Shown in pieces: positions 7,593-15,319 of a DNA stretch of 64,000 bases. A program made the position numbers and the translations under genes. The notes beneath the pieces were generated by a model, which was given only the letters and a program-made list of their open reading frames with translations, did not search any database and was not told where the DNA came from. The DNA lies in contig JBLMVJ010000014.1 in the NCBI GenBank assembly GCA_050255815.1, forward strand, positions 54,582 to 118,581, given 5' to 3'. This DNA comes from JAGORM01 sp050255815. Lineage in GTDB: Bacteria > Patescibacteriota > Microgenomatia > Levybacterales > GWA1-39-11. The stretch's first letter is position 1, and every line of letters begins with the position of its first letter.

Positions 7593-8567
7593 ATGAAAAC
7601 TCTCACCATAGGATCATGTGATATAGATGTTTTTATAACTCCTATGCTTTCTTCTTCCCTTACCCAGACAGACACTGACGTTTCTTTCCGTTTGGGTGAT
7701 AAAGTACCTATTAATATAAACGGCATGTATCTGGGGGGAAACGGATCTAATGTTTCCGTAGGGTTGAAGCGCTTAGGTATGGAAAGTTATTTCTACTCTT
7801 TTTTTGGCAATGACCTGTTCTCCCACCTGATCCATGATTCTATAGATAAAGAGGGGGTAACGTTAATAAATCATGACGGACTGGGCGATAACACTTCAGT
7901 ATCCTTAATATTTGATTTTGACCATGACCGGGTGATTTTTTCCCACCATGATACCAGGGAGCATAAATTTAACCCCTCAACAGTTGATCGGTATGACGCC
8001 ATGTACCTTACTTCCATAGGAAAAGAATGGGTGGGCGCCTATAAAGAAATATTAACCTTTATCCATGCCAGCAGTATGATGGTAGCGTTTTCTCCGGGTT
8101 CTCCCCAGTTTGCAGATTTGCAGGATGTGGTTTATGAAATTATTGCAGCCTCACAGCTGATATTTGTGAATAAGGAAGAAGGGGAAAAACTTCTGGCAAA
8201 AAAAGGGGAAACTGCAACAGACGTAAAAGACCTGCTGGTGAAATTATCAAAAATGGGCCCCCCCACCGTTTCTGTAACAGACGGAAAAGAAGGTGCGTAC
8301 GCATATAGAGACGGTTCATTTTATTTTTCCAAACCTTTTGATACACAGGCGCAGACTATTGATAAAACCGGTGCCGGGGACTCCTATGCCGCAGGTTTTT
8401 TTGCAGCCCTTCTTCTGGGCAAGGATATCAAAGAGGCTATGAGATGGGGTTTAGTCAATTCAAATTCAGTGATGCAGAAAGTTGGGGCTGAGCCGGGACT
8501 ATTAACGCCGGATACTTTAGAAGCCCAGATTTCCTCACATGCGGACTTCCAGATAGATAGTATTTGA
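7593..8567 (+). CDS. PfkB/ribokinase-family sugar kinase
   Basis: This 324-residue kinase has the PfkB fold: the N-terminal substrate region with MYLGGNGSNVSVGLKRLG and the C-terminal ATP/anion-hole motif KTGAGDSYAAGFFAALLLG, whose Asp (about residue 263) is the catalytic base in this family. The sugar it phosphorylates cannot be read from sequence. Context helps: it precedes fructose-bisphosphate aldolase, RpiB and Rpe on the same strand, so fructose-6-phosphate (a Pfk-2-like role), tagatose-6-phosphate or ribose are plausible. No PfkA-type phosphofructokinase is in the window. Alternatives are adenosine or other nucleoside kinases. Confidence 0.85.
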   Translation: MKTLTIGSCDIDVFITPMLSSSLTQTDTDVSFRLGDKVPININGMYLGGNGSNVSVGLKRLGMESYFYSFFGNDLFSHLIHDSIDKEGVTLINHDGLGDNTSVSLIFDFDHDRVIFSHHDTREHKFNPSTVDRYDAMYLTSIGKEWVGAYKEILTFIHASSMMVAFSPGSPQFADLQDVVYEIIAASQLIFVNKEEGEKLLAKKGETATDVKDLLVKLSKMGPPTVSVTDGKEGAYAYRDGSFYFSKPFDTQAQTIDKTGAGDSYAAGFFAALLLGKDIKEAMRWGLVNSNSVMQKVGAEPGLLTPDTLEAQISSHADFQIDSI

Positions 8568-8630
8568 CTTATCCTTTCGTACCTAATTCCAGGGGTATAA
8601 CTTTTCCTGAGTTCCAATAGAACACCATAG

Positions 8631-8660
8631 TTGCAAATGAGAGCAAGAAAAGTATATAAC
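8631..8660 (+). promoter_or_regulatory. Candidate promoter of fba
   Basis: TTGCAA (8631-8636) followed after 18 bp by TATAAC (8655-8660); an overlapping TATATA (8653-8658) gives a 16-bp spacer. The start codon is 12 nt further on. Confidence 0.5.
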
Positions 8661-8672
8661 TAGTAGATACAG

Positions 8673-9539
8673 ATGTTAACACTTCATGAACTTCATCTAA
8701 AAGCAAAACAAGAAGGTTGGGCGGTTCCTCATTTTAATTTTTCTTCCCTGGCACAGCTGAATGGCGTTATAGATGCTGCAAAAAAACTTAATGCGCCTAT
8801 ACTTTTGGGGACCTCTGAGGGAGAACGGAAATTTGTAGGCCTGAAGCAGGCAGTTGGCCTTGCAAAAAGTTTCCGGGAAGAAGGACTCCCTGTGTATTTA
8901 AACGCAGACCATACCCATAGCGTTGAAGCGGCTATGGCAGCTTTTGACGCAGGATATGACTCTATCCATATAGACCTTTCAAAACTCCCGTTTAGAGAAA
9001 ATATAGAGGGCACTAAAAAAGTAGTGGATTACGTAAAAAGTAAAAATCCGGAAGTTGAAGTAGAGGCAGAGCTGGGGTATTTGGTTACCGATTCTTCAAA
9101 AATATATAATGAGGTTATTGAAATTCCGGAAGAGTCTTACACAAAAGTAGAAGAAGCGGTTGAATTTGTTAGTGAAACGCATATAGACCGGTTTGCCCCG
9201 GCCGTAGGGAACATGCACGGTATTGCCTTAAATGATAAGGTCATTAAATTTGATTTGATTGAAAAATTGAGGGAAGCCCTGCCAAAAGACCTTACTTTTA
9301 CTATTCATGGCGGTTCAGGAATCCATGATGAGGATATAAAAAAGATGGTGCAGATGGGCTTTAATAATGTACATATTTCTACAGAGCTGAGAAAAGCGTA
9401 CACTGATGCCCTCAGAAAGAGCCTTTCTGAGAAACCGGAAGAATTATCCCCGCAAGTATATGAGGCTCCTGCCCGCGCCGCTGCCGCAGAACTGGCAGAA
9501 GGAAAGATGCGGCTTTACAACACGGTAAATGTTCTGTAA
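8673..9539 (+). CDS. fba: Class II fructose-bisphosphate aldolase family protein
   Basis: This 288-residue TIM-barrel aldolase has class II (zinc-dependent) features: the substrate/metal segment YLNADHTHSVEAAMAAFDAGYDSIHID, VEAELGYL, and the phosphate-binding HGGSGIHDEDI near residue 213. It would cleave fructose-1,6-bisphosphate or tagatose-1,6-bisphosphate to triose phosphates. The more usual LDHG is replaced by NADHTHS, so the exact sugar (KbaY/GatY type versus FbaA) is open. Six bases separate it from rpiB, indicating co-transcription of fba-rpiB-rpe, possibly with the upstream kinase gene. Confidence 0.9.
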   Translation: MLTLHELHLKAKQEGWAVPHFNFSSLAQLNGVIDAAKKLNAPILLGTSEGERKFVGLKQAVGLAKSFREEGLPVYLNADHTHSVEAAMAAFDAGYDSIHIDLSKLPFRENIEGTKKVVDYVKSKNPEVEVEAELGYLVTDSSKIYNEVIEIPEESYTKVEEAVEFVSETHIDRFAPAVGNMHGIALNDKVIKFDLIEKLREALPKDLTFTIHGGSGIHDEDIKKMVQMGFNNVHISTELRKAYTDALRKSLSEKPEELSPQVYEAPARAAAAELAEGKMRLYNTVNVL

Positions 9540-9545
9540 TACACT

Positions 9546-10046
9546 ATGCAAATCTTCTTAGCAAATGACCATACCGGAGTGGAATACAAGAATGAAGTAA
9601 AAAACTTTCTGCAGCAAAAAGGCTATGAAGTAGAAGATTGCGGAGCCTACACCTTTGATAAAGATGATGACTATCCGGATTTTATCAGCAAGGCAGCCCA
9701 GGGTGTTTCAAAAAATCCCGGAGCGGTAGGGTTTATCTTTGGCGGGTCAGGCCAGGGGGAGCAAATGGTTGCCAATAAATTTAAAGGAGTACGCTGTGCT
9801 CTTTTTTACTCTCCGGCAAAAGCAACAGACTCTATAGATATTAGCGGTAACACCAGTGATGACCCCTTTGAGATTATTAAATTGACCCGCATCCATAATA
9901 ATGCCAATATGCTTTCCTTTGGCGTACGGTTTTTATCAAAAGAAACCGTGCTAACAGCAATTGATATTTTTCTCACTACTGAATTTTCTAAAGAAGAGCG
10001 CCATCTGCGGCGCGTTGATAAAATTGCAAAACTGGAAGAAGAATAG
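9546..10046 (+). CDS. rpiB: RpiB/LacA/LacB-family sugar-phosphate isomerase
   Basis: This 166-residue protein begins MQIFLANDHTGVEYKNEV and carries FIFGGSGQGEQMVANKFKGVRCALFY, the RpiB active-site loop. It would interconvert ribose-5-phosphate and ribulose-5-phosphate in the non-oxidative pentose phosphate pathway. The Cys that acts as base in E. coli RpiB (ICGTG) is absent; the GGSGxGEQ form matches the actinobacterial type in which a glutamate does this job. The stop codon overlaps a possible GTG start of rpe, so the two are translationally linked. Galactose-6-phosphate isomerase activity is the alternative. Confidence 0.9.
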   Translation: MQIFLANDHTGVEYKNEVKNFLQQKGYEVEDCGAYTFDKDDDYPDFISKAAQGVSKNPGAVGFIFGGSGQGEQMVANKFKGVRCALFYSPAKATDSIDISGNTSDDPFEIIKLTRIHNNANMLSFGVRFLSKETVLTAIDIFLTTEFSKEERHLRRVDKIAKLEEE

Positions 10047-10048
10047 TG

Positions 10049-10711
10049 ATGGAATTAGCAGAAGAAGAATTAATACATGAGATTGCAGTTGGTGTTTTAG
10101 AAAAAGAATGGAGTGAGATTGAGAAAAAACTCACCGCTGCAAAAGGTTTTGCAAAAACTATCCATGTAGATCTTCTGGACGGGAAATTTGCACAGAATAC
10201 TTCCTTTCAAGACCCCAAACCGTTTGAAGCATTTTCAAAAGATTTGTTTTTAGAGCTGCATATGATGGTAGAGGACCCTATTAAATATGTGGAGCCGTTT
10301 GGAAAAGCAGGTTTCCAACGGTTTATAGGGCATATAGAGAAAATGCCAAACATCAGTGAATTTATTGCGTTAGCCCAGGTGTACGGGGAAGTAGGTTTGG
10401 CAATAGATGGGCCCACGGATATAGAAGTTTTAGAGAAAGTAAATTTAGAAGACCTGGATTGCGTGTTAATTTATACGTGTGAGAAAGTTGGGTTTGCCGG
10501 ACCGCCATTTGACCCCAATAAGCTTACAAAGGTACGTGCGCTGCGGGAGCGGACGCAGATTCCTATAGAGGTTGACGGCGGTATGAAAGATACGACTATT
10601 TTATTTGCCAGAAATGCCGGGGCTAATAGGTTTGTTGCAACCAGTTTTATTTGGGGATCTGAAAACCCCAAAGAAGCGTATGAGAAACTAGTCCGTGAAG
10701 TTACCTCCTAA
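10049..10711 (+). CDS. rpe: Ribulose-phosphate 3-epimerase
   Basis: The 220-residue TIM barrel keeps the metal ligands of Rpe: His and Asp in IHVDLLDGKF, His in LELHMMVEDP and Asp in PIEVDGGM. It would epimerise ribulose-5-phosphate to xylulose-5-phosphate, continuing the reaction of RpiB. The first strand, normally with LSADF, is replaced by IAVGVLEKEW, so the protein is diverged. ATG 10049 is used; a GTG at 10046 would overlap the rpiB stop. The gene ends in a 4-bp convergent overlap with comM. Confidence 0.88.
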   Translation: MELAEEELIHEIAVGVLEKEWSEIEKKLTAAKGFAKTIHVDLLDGKFAQNTSFQDPKPFEAFSKDLFLELHMMVEDPIKYVEPFGKAGFQRFIGHIEKMPNISEFIALAQVYGEVGLAIDGPTDIEVLEKVNLEDLDCVLIYTCEKVGFAGPPFDPNKLTKVRALRERTQIPIEVDGGMKDTTILFARNAGANRFVATSFIWGSENPKEAYEKLVREVTS

Positions 10712-12231
10712 TCAGTTGTTTTCGGTCTATACTGTAAAGCCTCGAGGACGTGTGCCGTTTCTACGGTTTCTTTTCCTGCTAAATCTGCTATGGTTTGGGC
10801 AACCTTGATTACCTTGTGGTAGGAGCGGGCGGATAAACCCAGACTTGAAACCGCATTTTTTAAAATATCCCTGGCATCTTCTTCGATTTGTATTAAATGC
10901 TTAATATCTTTTGCTGACATTTCTGTGTTGCTGACTATCCTCTTTCCGGTAAAACGTTTCAGCTGTTTTTTGCGTGCTTTCTCAACCCGTTTTCTAACAC
11001 TGTCCGAGCTTTCTCCTTCTTCATCCGAGTTATCTGTAATTTTTTTAACATCTACTGCCGGTACGTCTATATGAATATCTATGCGGTCCAGAAGTGGTCC
11101 TGAGACCCGCTTTTGGTATTTAAGTATCTGCAGAGTAGTGCAGCTGCATGAACGTGTCCTGTCTCCATAATATCCGCAGGGGCAGGGGTTTGCAGCGGCT
11201 ATGAGCATAAAGCGGCTGGGGAAATTCACCCGCTCCCTGGCCCGTGAAATAACTACTTTCCCGTCTTCCATGGGTTGGCGGAGCGCTTCCAATACATGAC
11301 GGGGGTATTCAGGAAACTCGTCTAAAAACAAGACTCCCCGGTGCGCCAGAGAAACTTCACCGGGCTTTGGATTCGCGCTGCCTCCAATCAAACCTATGTG
11401 GGAAGTGGTATGGTGGGGAGAGCGGAAGGGGCGCTGTTTCATAATAGTATGGGAAGAAAGTAGCCCTGAAATGCTGTAAATTTTAGTTACTTCCAGCGCC
11501 TCGTCAAACGTTAGACTTGGCAGGATGCTTGGAACTGTCCTGGCTATTAACGTCTTTCCCGCACCCGGTGGTCCCTTGAGTAAAATATTATGTCCGCCGG
11601 CAACCGCTACCTCTACGGCACGCTTTACAAACTCCTGTCCTTTAATGTCTTTCAAATCAAAATCATACAGCTCTTCCGTTTCAAGATCTTCAAAAGCCAT
11701 ATGTTTCAGGGGCTCTATTAATTTCTCTCCGGACAAATGAAGAAAAACTTGCCGCAAGTTTTTTGCCGGGTAGATAGTAATGCCTTTGACTATGGATGCT
11801 TCAGGTGCATTCTCTTCAGGAATAAAAACGGATTCCAGTTTCTTTTCGAGCGCTAATAAAACGGTCGATAGTACACCCTTGGTATGGCGAAGTGATCCGT
11901 CCAAAGAAAGCTCGCCTATGAATATTGACTTGCTCAGGTCGCATCTCAGTTGCTCGGACGCTGATAAAATAGATATAGAAATTGGCAAGTCGAATGACGG
12001 TCCTTCCTTAGGAAGATCTCCCGGTGCCAGGTTAACCGTAATCCGTTTTGGCGGAATTTCTGCGCCGGTATTTTTTAAAGCAGAGCGAACCCGCTCTTTT
12101 GATTCCTCAACCGCTTTATCAGGTAAACCTACTACGGTAAAAACCGGCAGTCCGTTTAAAATGTCAGTTTCTACCTCAACCAGCACGCCATCAAGGCCAA
12201 CCACTGCACAGGATAAAACTTTAGCAAACAT
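10708..12231 (-). CDS. comM: YifB/ComM-family Mg-chelatase-like AAA+ ATPase
   Basis: At 507 residues this is full-length for the family. An N-terminal domain of the Lon-protease S5-like fold (residues 1-170, GVLVEVETDILNGLPVFTVVGLPDKAV) precedes an AAA+ module with Walker A GPPGAGKT, the LFLDEFPEY Walker B region and the family motif ALRQPMEDGKVVISRA; a short Zn-like CPCGYYGDRTRSCSC is also visible. ComM in naturally competent bacteria is a helicase promoting branch migration during integration of taken-up DNA. Its presence suggests recombination of imported DNA, which fits reports of competence in CPR, but no com machinery is in the window. Confidence 0.95.
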   Translation of the reverse strand: MFAKVLSCAVVGLDGVLVEVETDILNGLPVFTVVGLPDKAVEESKERVRSALKNTGAEIPPKRITVNLAPGDLPKEGPSFDLPISISILSASEQLRCDLSKSIFIGELSLDGSLRHTKGVLSTVLLALEKKLESVFIPEENAPEASIVKGITIYPAKNLRQVFLHLSGEKLIEPLKHMAFEDLETEELYDFDLKDIKGQEFVKRAVEVAVAGGHNILLKGPPGAGKTLIARTVPSILPSLTFDEALEVTKIYSISGLLSSHTIMKQRPFRSPHHTTSHIGLIGGSANPKPGEVSLAHRGVLFLDEFPEYPRHVLEALRQPMEDGKVVISRARERVNFPSRFMLIAAANPCPCGYYGDRTRSCSCTTLQILKYQKRVSGPLLDRIDIHIDVPAVDVKKITDNSDEEGESSDSVRKRVEKARKKQLKRFTGKRIVSNTEMSAKDIKHLIQIEEDARDILKNAVSSLGLSARSYHKVIKVAQTIADLAGKETVETAHVLEALQYRPKTTD

Positions 12232-12300
12232 AGGTTAGTATTAAGTATCCAGTATCTAGTATTAAGGATAAGAGGAGAACTATCAAGTATTTCTCAGGAA
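12232..12300. repeat. AT-rich intergenic spacer with imperfect AGTAT repeats
   Basis: The sequence upstream of comM contains AGTATTAAGTATC, AGTATC and AGTATTAAGGATA in tandem-like arrangement. A TAATAC hexamer on the minus strand ends 6 nt before the comM ATG and may be its -10 box. Confidence 0.35.
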
Positions 12301-12978
12301 TTATTCCGAGAGGGGGTAGAGAGTTCTGAAGTAGTCCAGAGCAACTTCAGCTCCTGCTGTGGCAAACTCGGGAACCTCAGTAAACCCAAGAAGTTCTTGA
12401 ATATAAGGGTCTTGAGGGTTTTTTAATCTTCCTATGAAATCTTCCAATACTTTAATGCCAGAAGGATCTTCTTCCAGTAAGGAAGCACAACGCTTCTCCT
12501 CATCCTTAATGCTCAAAAATGTTTCAGTTTGTTCTGCTAATGATGGGATCTGGTCATCAGTAAGCAAATTAACAGTCTCATCAAAAAATTCGTTTGTCCT
12601 CTTTGCACTGGAGATTTCAGCAAAAGCAATTCTTCCTAATGTGTTAGCAAACCCAAAAGCTGCATCATAAGACATAATAAATAAGGCAAGATTTTCTTGG
12701 TCAAATGCTTTTTCTACAAATCCTTCCATAAAATCATCCAAGAAGTTTTCGACAAGGAAGTTAGCGCATGCGCCAGGCCGGGATAAACCTCTTGCAATAT
12801 CGTCTGCAAGAATTGTTTTCATTGCCTGCACCCCTTCTTCTTCAGGAGGAAGGCCACCTTCCATCACATCTCTTATCATGACAACCGCCTTTGTCCTAAT
12901 ATCCGGCTTGAAGACAGAGCCCTCGTTGGATATTTTTGCTCTTTCTCTATGAAGACCAATAGCTCTTTCAGCTTTCAT
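12301..12978 (-). CDS. Uncharacterised 225-aa alpha-helical protein
   Basis: I do not recognise this protein. It is acidic, soluble and apparently almost all helical, with no signal peptide or membrane segment (MKAERAIGLHRERAKISNEG at the start, TLYPLSE at the end). The -10 box TATAAT with a TGC extension ends 8 nt upstream of the ATG. It lies next to another unknown gene of the same orientation, both between comM and dnaG. No function proposed. Confidence 0.7.
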   Translation of the reverse strand: MKAERAIGLHRERAKISNEGSVFKPDIRTKAVVMIRDVMEGGLPPEEEGVQAMKTILADDIARGLSRPGACANFLVENFLDDFMEGFVEKAFDQENLALFIMSYDAAFGFANTLGRIAFAEISSAKRTNEFFDETVNLLTDDQIPSLAEQTETFLSIKDEEKRCASLLEEDPSGIKVLEDFIGRLKNPQDPYIQELLGFTEVPEFATAGAEVALDYFRTLYPLSE

Positions 12979-12986
12979 AACCTGGG

Positions 12987-12995
12987 ATTATAGCA
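12987..12995 (-). promoter_or_regulatory. Extended -10 promoter (TGCTATAAT) of the 12978 gene
   Basis: Minus-strand TGC+TATAAT, ending 8 nt before ATG 12978. Confidence 0.6.
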
Positions 12996-13030
12996 CTTTT
13001 CCCTAAGCCAATCTTACGAGTACTATTTTA

Positions 13031-13396
13031 TTAAGATTCGGAGGGAGTGGAGGTCTGTTCTTGGACAAGATAGGCAAAATTTCCTTTTTCGAGCCAGCCT
13101 TTGTCTCTGTCATAGAAATATTCATGATTAACAATGGCATCAGCATTCACTAGAACCGCGTCCTTCACAATATCCCTTCTTTCAGGACTTATATCTCGCA
13201 CAAATTTTCCTTTTGTTTCCTTAGGTTTATCTTCAGAAGTTTTGGGGACTATATATTTTCTCCCGGTAGTTTCTTCGAGTTGTTCAGCAGTAAGACCAGT
13301 GACTAGAACTCTTCGCGCCTTTCTCCTAAAGTCAGCCTCCGCAGTTGTTCTAATCATTCTTTCTCTAGCCCTTCTGGCGTTCCATGCTTCTAACAT
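13031..13396 (-). CDS. Uncharacterised 121-aa basic protein
   Basis: A small protein that I do not recognise. The N-terminal half is rich in arginine and predicted helical (MLEAWNARRARERMIRTTAE), the rest mixed and charged, ending EQTSTPSES. There is no signal peptide or membrane segment. A complete promoter (TTGAAA-17-TATACT) ends 6 nt before the ATG, which supports expression and the chosen start. It is divergent from dnaG. Confidence 0.65.
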   Translation of the reverse strand: MLEAWNARRARERMIRTTAEADFRRKARRVLVTGLTAEQLEETTGRKYIVPKTSEDKPKETKGKFVRDISPERRDIVKDAVLVNADAIVNHEYFYDRDKGWLEKGNFAYLVQEQTSTPSES

Positions 13397-13402
13397 AAGG
13401 CT

Positions 13403-13431
13403 AGTATAAGTCTGAAGATAACCCTTTTCAA
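13403..13431 (-). promoter_or_regulatory. Promoter of the 13396 gene
   Basis: TTGAAA (13426-13431), 17-bp spacer, TATACT (13403-13408) on the minus strand, ending 6 nt before the start codon. Confidence 0.7.
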
Positions 13432-13455
13432 GTAAGAGTGTAGGTTGGAGGGGTA

Positions 13456-13464
13456 TGCTACAAT
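13456..13464 (+). promoter_or_regulatory. Extended -10 promoter (TGCTACAAT) of dnaG
   Basis: TGC+TACAAT ends 6 nt before the GTG start of dnaG, so the transcript is predicted to begin at the start codon. Confidence 0.55.
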
Positions 13465-13470
13465 AGGGCG

Positions 13471-15216
13471 GTGGATGATGTTGAAAAAGTAAAACAGAAA
13501 ACAGATATAGTTGAGCTGATTGAAAGTTATATTCCCATTAAAAAAGCTGGGCGTAATTTTAAGGCTCCGTGTCCGTTCCATAATGAAAAATCTCCTTCAT
13601 TTGTAGTATCCCCTGACCGGCAGATCTGGCACTGTTTTGGCTGTAATAAAGGCGGGGATATTTTTACGTTTGTAGAAGAGTATGAGAAGACCACCTTTGC
13701 AGACGCATTAAAATATTTGGCACAGAAAGCAGGAGTGCAGCTCACTACCTCTGTTGCCAGGTCTGAAGCAGAGAAGAGGAGGGATATGATTTACTCCCTG
13801 AATCTTTTGGCTGCACAGTTTTATGAATATATCCTGTTTTCTCATCCGGTTGGCAAAACCGCACTCAGGTACGTTCTGGATACAAGACGCCAGCCGGAAG
13901 CTCTACTCAAAACCTTCATGGTAGGGTATGCCCCTAATACCGGCAATTCCCTCACCCAGTTTTTGCTGAAGAAAAAAACATACCAGCCGCAGGATCTGGT
14001 AGACGCAGGTTTGGCAATATTTGCCCATGGTAGGCTGATAGACTTTTTCCGGCATAGGATCATGTTCCCTATTACAGATCCTAGGGGAAATATTATTGCC
14101 TTTTCCGGGCGCGCCCTGAGCTCTGAGCAGATGCCTAAATATGTAAATACCAAAGAAACCGCAGTGTACACCAAAGGAGAAACGGTGTTTGGCCTGAATC
14201 TAGCCAGGGATGAGATAAAAAAACAGGGGTCTGTGATTATTATGGAAGGTGAGTTTGACGTGATCTCAGCACACCGGGAAGGGATTGGAAACGTGGTGGC
14301 AGTAAAAGGGACAGCGTTAACAGAACAGCAGATAGAGCTGTTAAAACGGTATGCCCAGAAGCTGGTATTTTGTTTTGATACTGATCCGGCAGGGACTACT
14401 GCCCAAAGGCGTTCTATCCAACTCATTGAGAATGCCGGCATTGTAGCCAGCGTTATCATGCTGCCAAAAGGTAAGGACCCGGATGAATTACTAAACACAG
14501 ACCCGGTGGAATTCAAAAAAGCCGTGAAGGATGATGTGCATATCTATGATTTTATTATTAACTCCGCGGTAAACCAGCATGACGTTAAAAGCGTGGATGG
14601 GAAGCGGGAGGTCCTAGCAAAAACCATTCCATTCCTGGCAGTTATAGATAATGAGGTTATTAAAGAGCATTACCTGAAGAGGTTAGCTGAAGCTTTGGAT
14701 ACGTCTTATGACTCTATTTTCAGGCAGTCTGAGAAAGAAAAGAAGGCTGAGCGCAAGCCGGTGGTTACCGCTTCTGTGAGCAAAAAATCCAGGGAAGAAC
14801 TTCTCCCCCAGCATTTATTTTCACTACTGCTTTCCTCTACGCATCTTCTGGAGGATTTGCGCTTAGTGGATGCGGCATTGGATGGGGTAGCCTTCCCCAG
14901 TATTTCCTACCAAAAACTATTCCAGCTGCTAAAGTCAGACATAGAAAAGAATGAATTTAAATCTCTGGAAGTCTTTGCAAAAACCATACCGGCAGAATTG
15001 GTAGAAGCGTATGACGTAGCATTTTTAGCCCCGGTCCCTGAATATGATGAGAAAAAGCTATCTGAGGAGCTGAAAAAAACAGCGCTGGAACTGAAAACAT
15101 TAGCCGTCAAAAAAAGGCTTTCTGAGATTGCCGTGGAGTTGTCCCGGGAAACAAGCGCACAGACGGAAAATAAGCTTCAGGAGGAAGCCCAAACTCTTAC
15201 CCAAAAACTCAAGTAA
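13471..15216 (+). CDS. dnaG: DNA primase
   Basis: This 581-residue protein has the DnaG architecture. An N-terminal CHC2 zinc finger (CPFHNE at about residue 34, later CFGCNKGGDIFTF) is followed by the TOPRIM catalytic core with EGEFDVISAHREG (about 258) and FDTDPAG (about 303), and a C-terminal helicase-interaction-like helical region with long charged helices. It makes RNA primers at the replication fork. The start is GTG 13471: the protein begins MDDVEKVKQKTDIVELIESY, as DnaG proteins do, and the -10 box ends 6 nt upstream. rpoD follows, the widespread dnaG-rpoD order, but a terminator-like hairpin separates them. Confidence 0.96.
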   Translation: MDDVEKVKQKTDIVELIESYIPIKKAGRNFKAPCPFHNEKSPSFVVSPDRQIWHCFGCNKGGDIFTFVEEYEKTTFADALKYLAQKAGVQLTTSVARSEAEKRRDMIYSLNLLAAQFYEYILFSHPVGKTALRYVLDTRRQPEALLKTFMVGYAPNTGNSLTQFLLKKKTYQPQDLVDAGLAIFAHGRLIDFFRHRIMFPITDPRGNIIAFSGRALSSEQMPKYVNTKETAVYTKGETVFGLNLARDEIKKQGSVIIMEGEFDVISAHREGIGNVVAVKGTALTEQQIELLKRYAQKLVFCFDTDPAGTTAQRRSIQLIENAGIVASVIMLPKGKDPDELLNTDPVEFKKAVKDDVHIYDFIINSAVNQHDVKSVDGKREVLAKTIPFLAVIDNEVIKEHYLKRLAEALDTSYDSIFRQSEKEKKAERKPVVTASVSKKSREELLPQHLFSLLLSSTHLLEDLRLVDAALDGVAFPSISYQKLFQLLKSDIEKNEFKSLEVFAKTIPAELVEAYDVAFLAPVPEYDEKKLSEELKKTALELKTLAVKKRLSEIAVELSRETSAQTENKLQEEAQTLTQKLK

Positions 15217-15232
15217 GTCACATACTCCAGGC

Positions 15233-15261
15233 TTGCTATTTAGCCTGAAAAAGCGTACAAT
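15233..15261 (+). promoter_or_regulatory. Promoter upstream of rpoD
   Basis: TTGCTA (15233-15238), 17-bp spacer, TACAAT (15256-15261). A transcript from here would run into the hairpin at 15275-15304 before reaching rpoD. A second -10-like TATTAA (15308-15313) ends 6 nt before the rpoD ATG. Confidence 0.55.
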
Positions 15262-15274
15262 AGACCTTAGTTTA

Positions 15275-15304
15275 AAACCCCAGAGGAATTTGGGGTTTGT
15301 TTTT
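15275..15304 (+). terminator. Rho-independent-type hairpin between dnaG and rpoD
   Basis: AAACCCCA (15275-15282) pairs perfectly with TGGGGTTT (15291-15298) around an 8-nt loop and is followed by GTTTTTC. It could end dnaG transcription or act as an attenuator for the promoter at 15233-15261. Confidence 0.6.
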
Positions 15305-15319
15305 CTGTATTAAAGAGAT

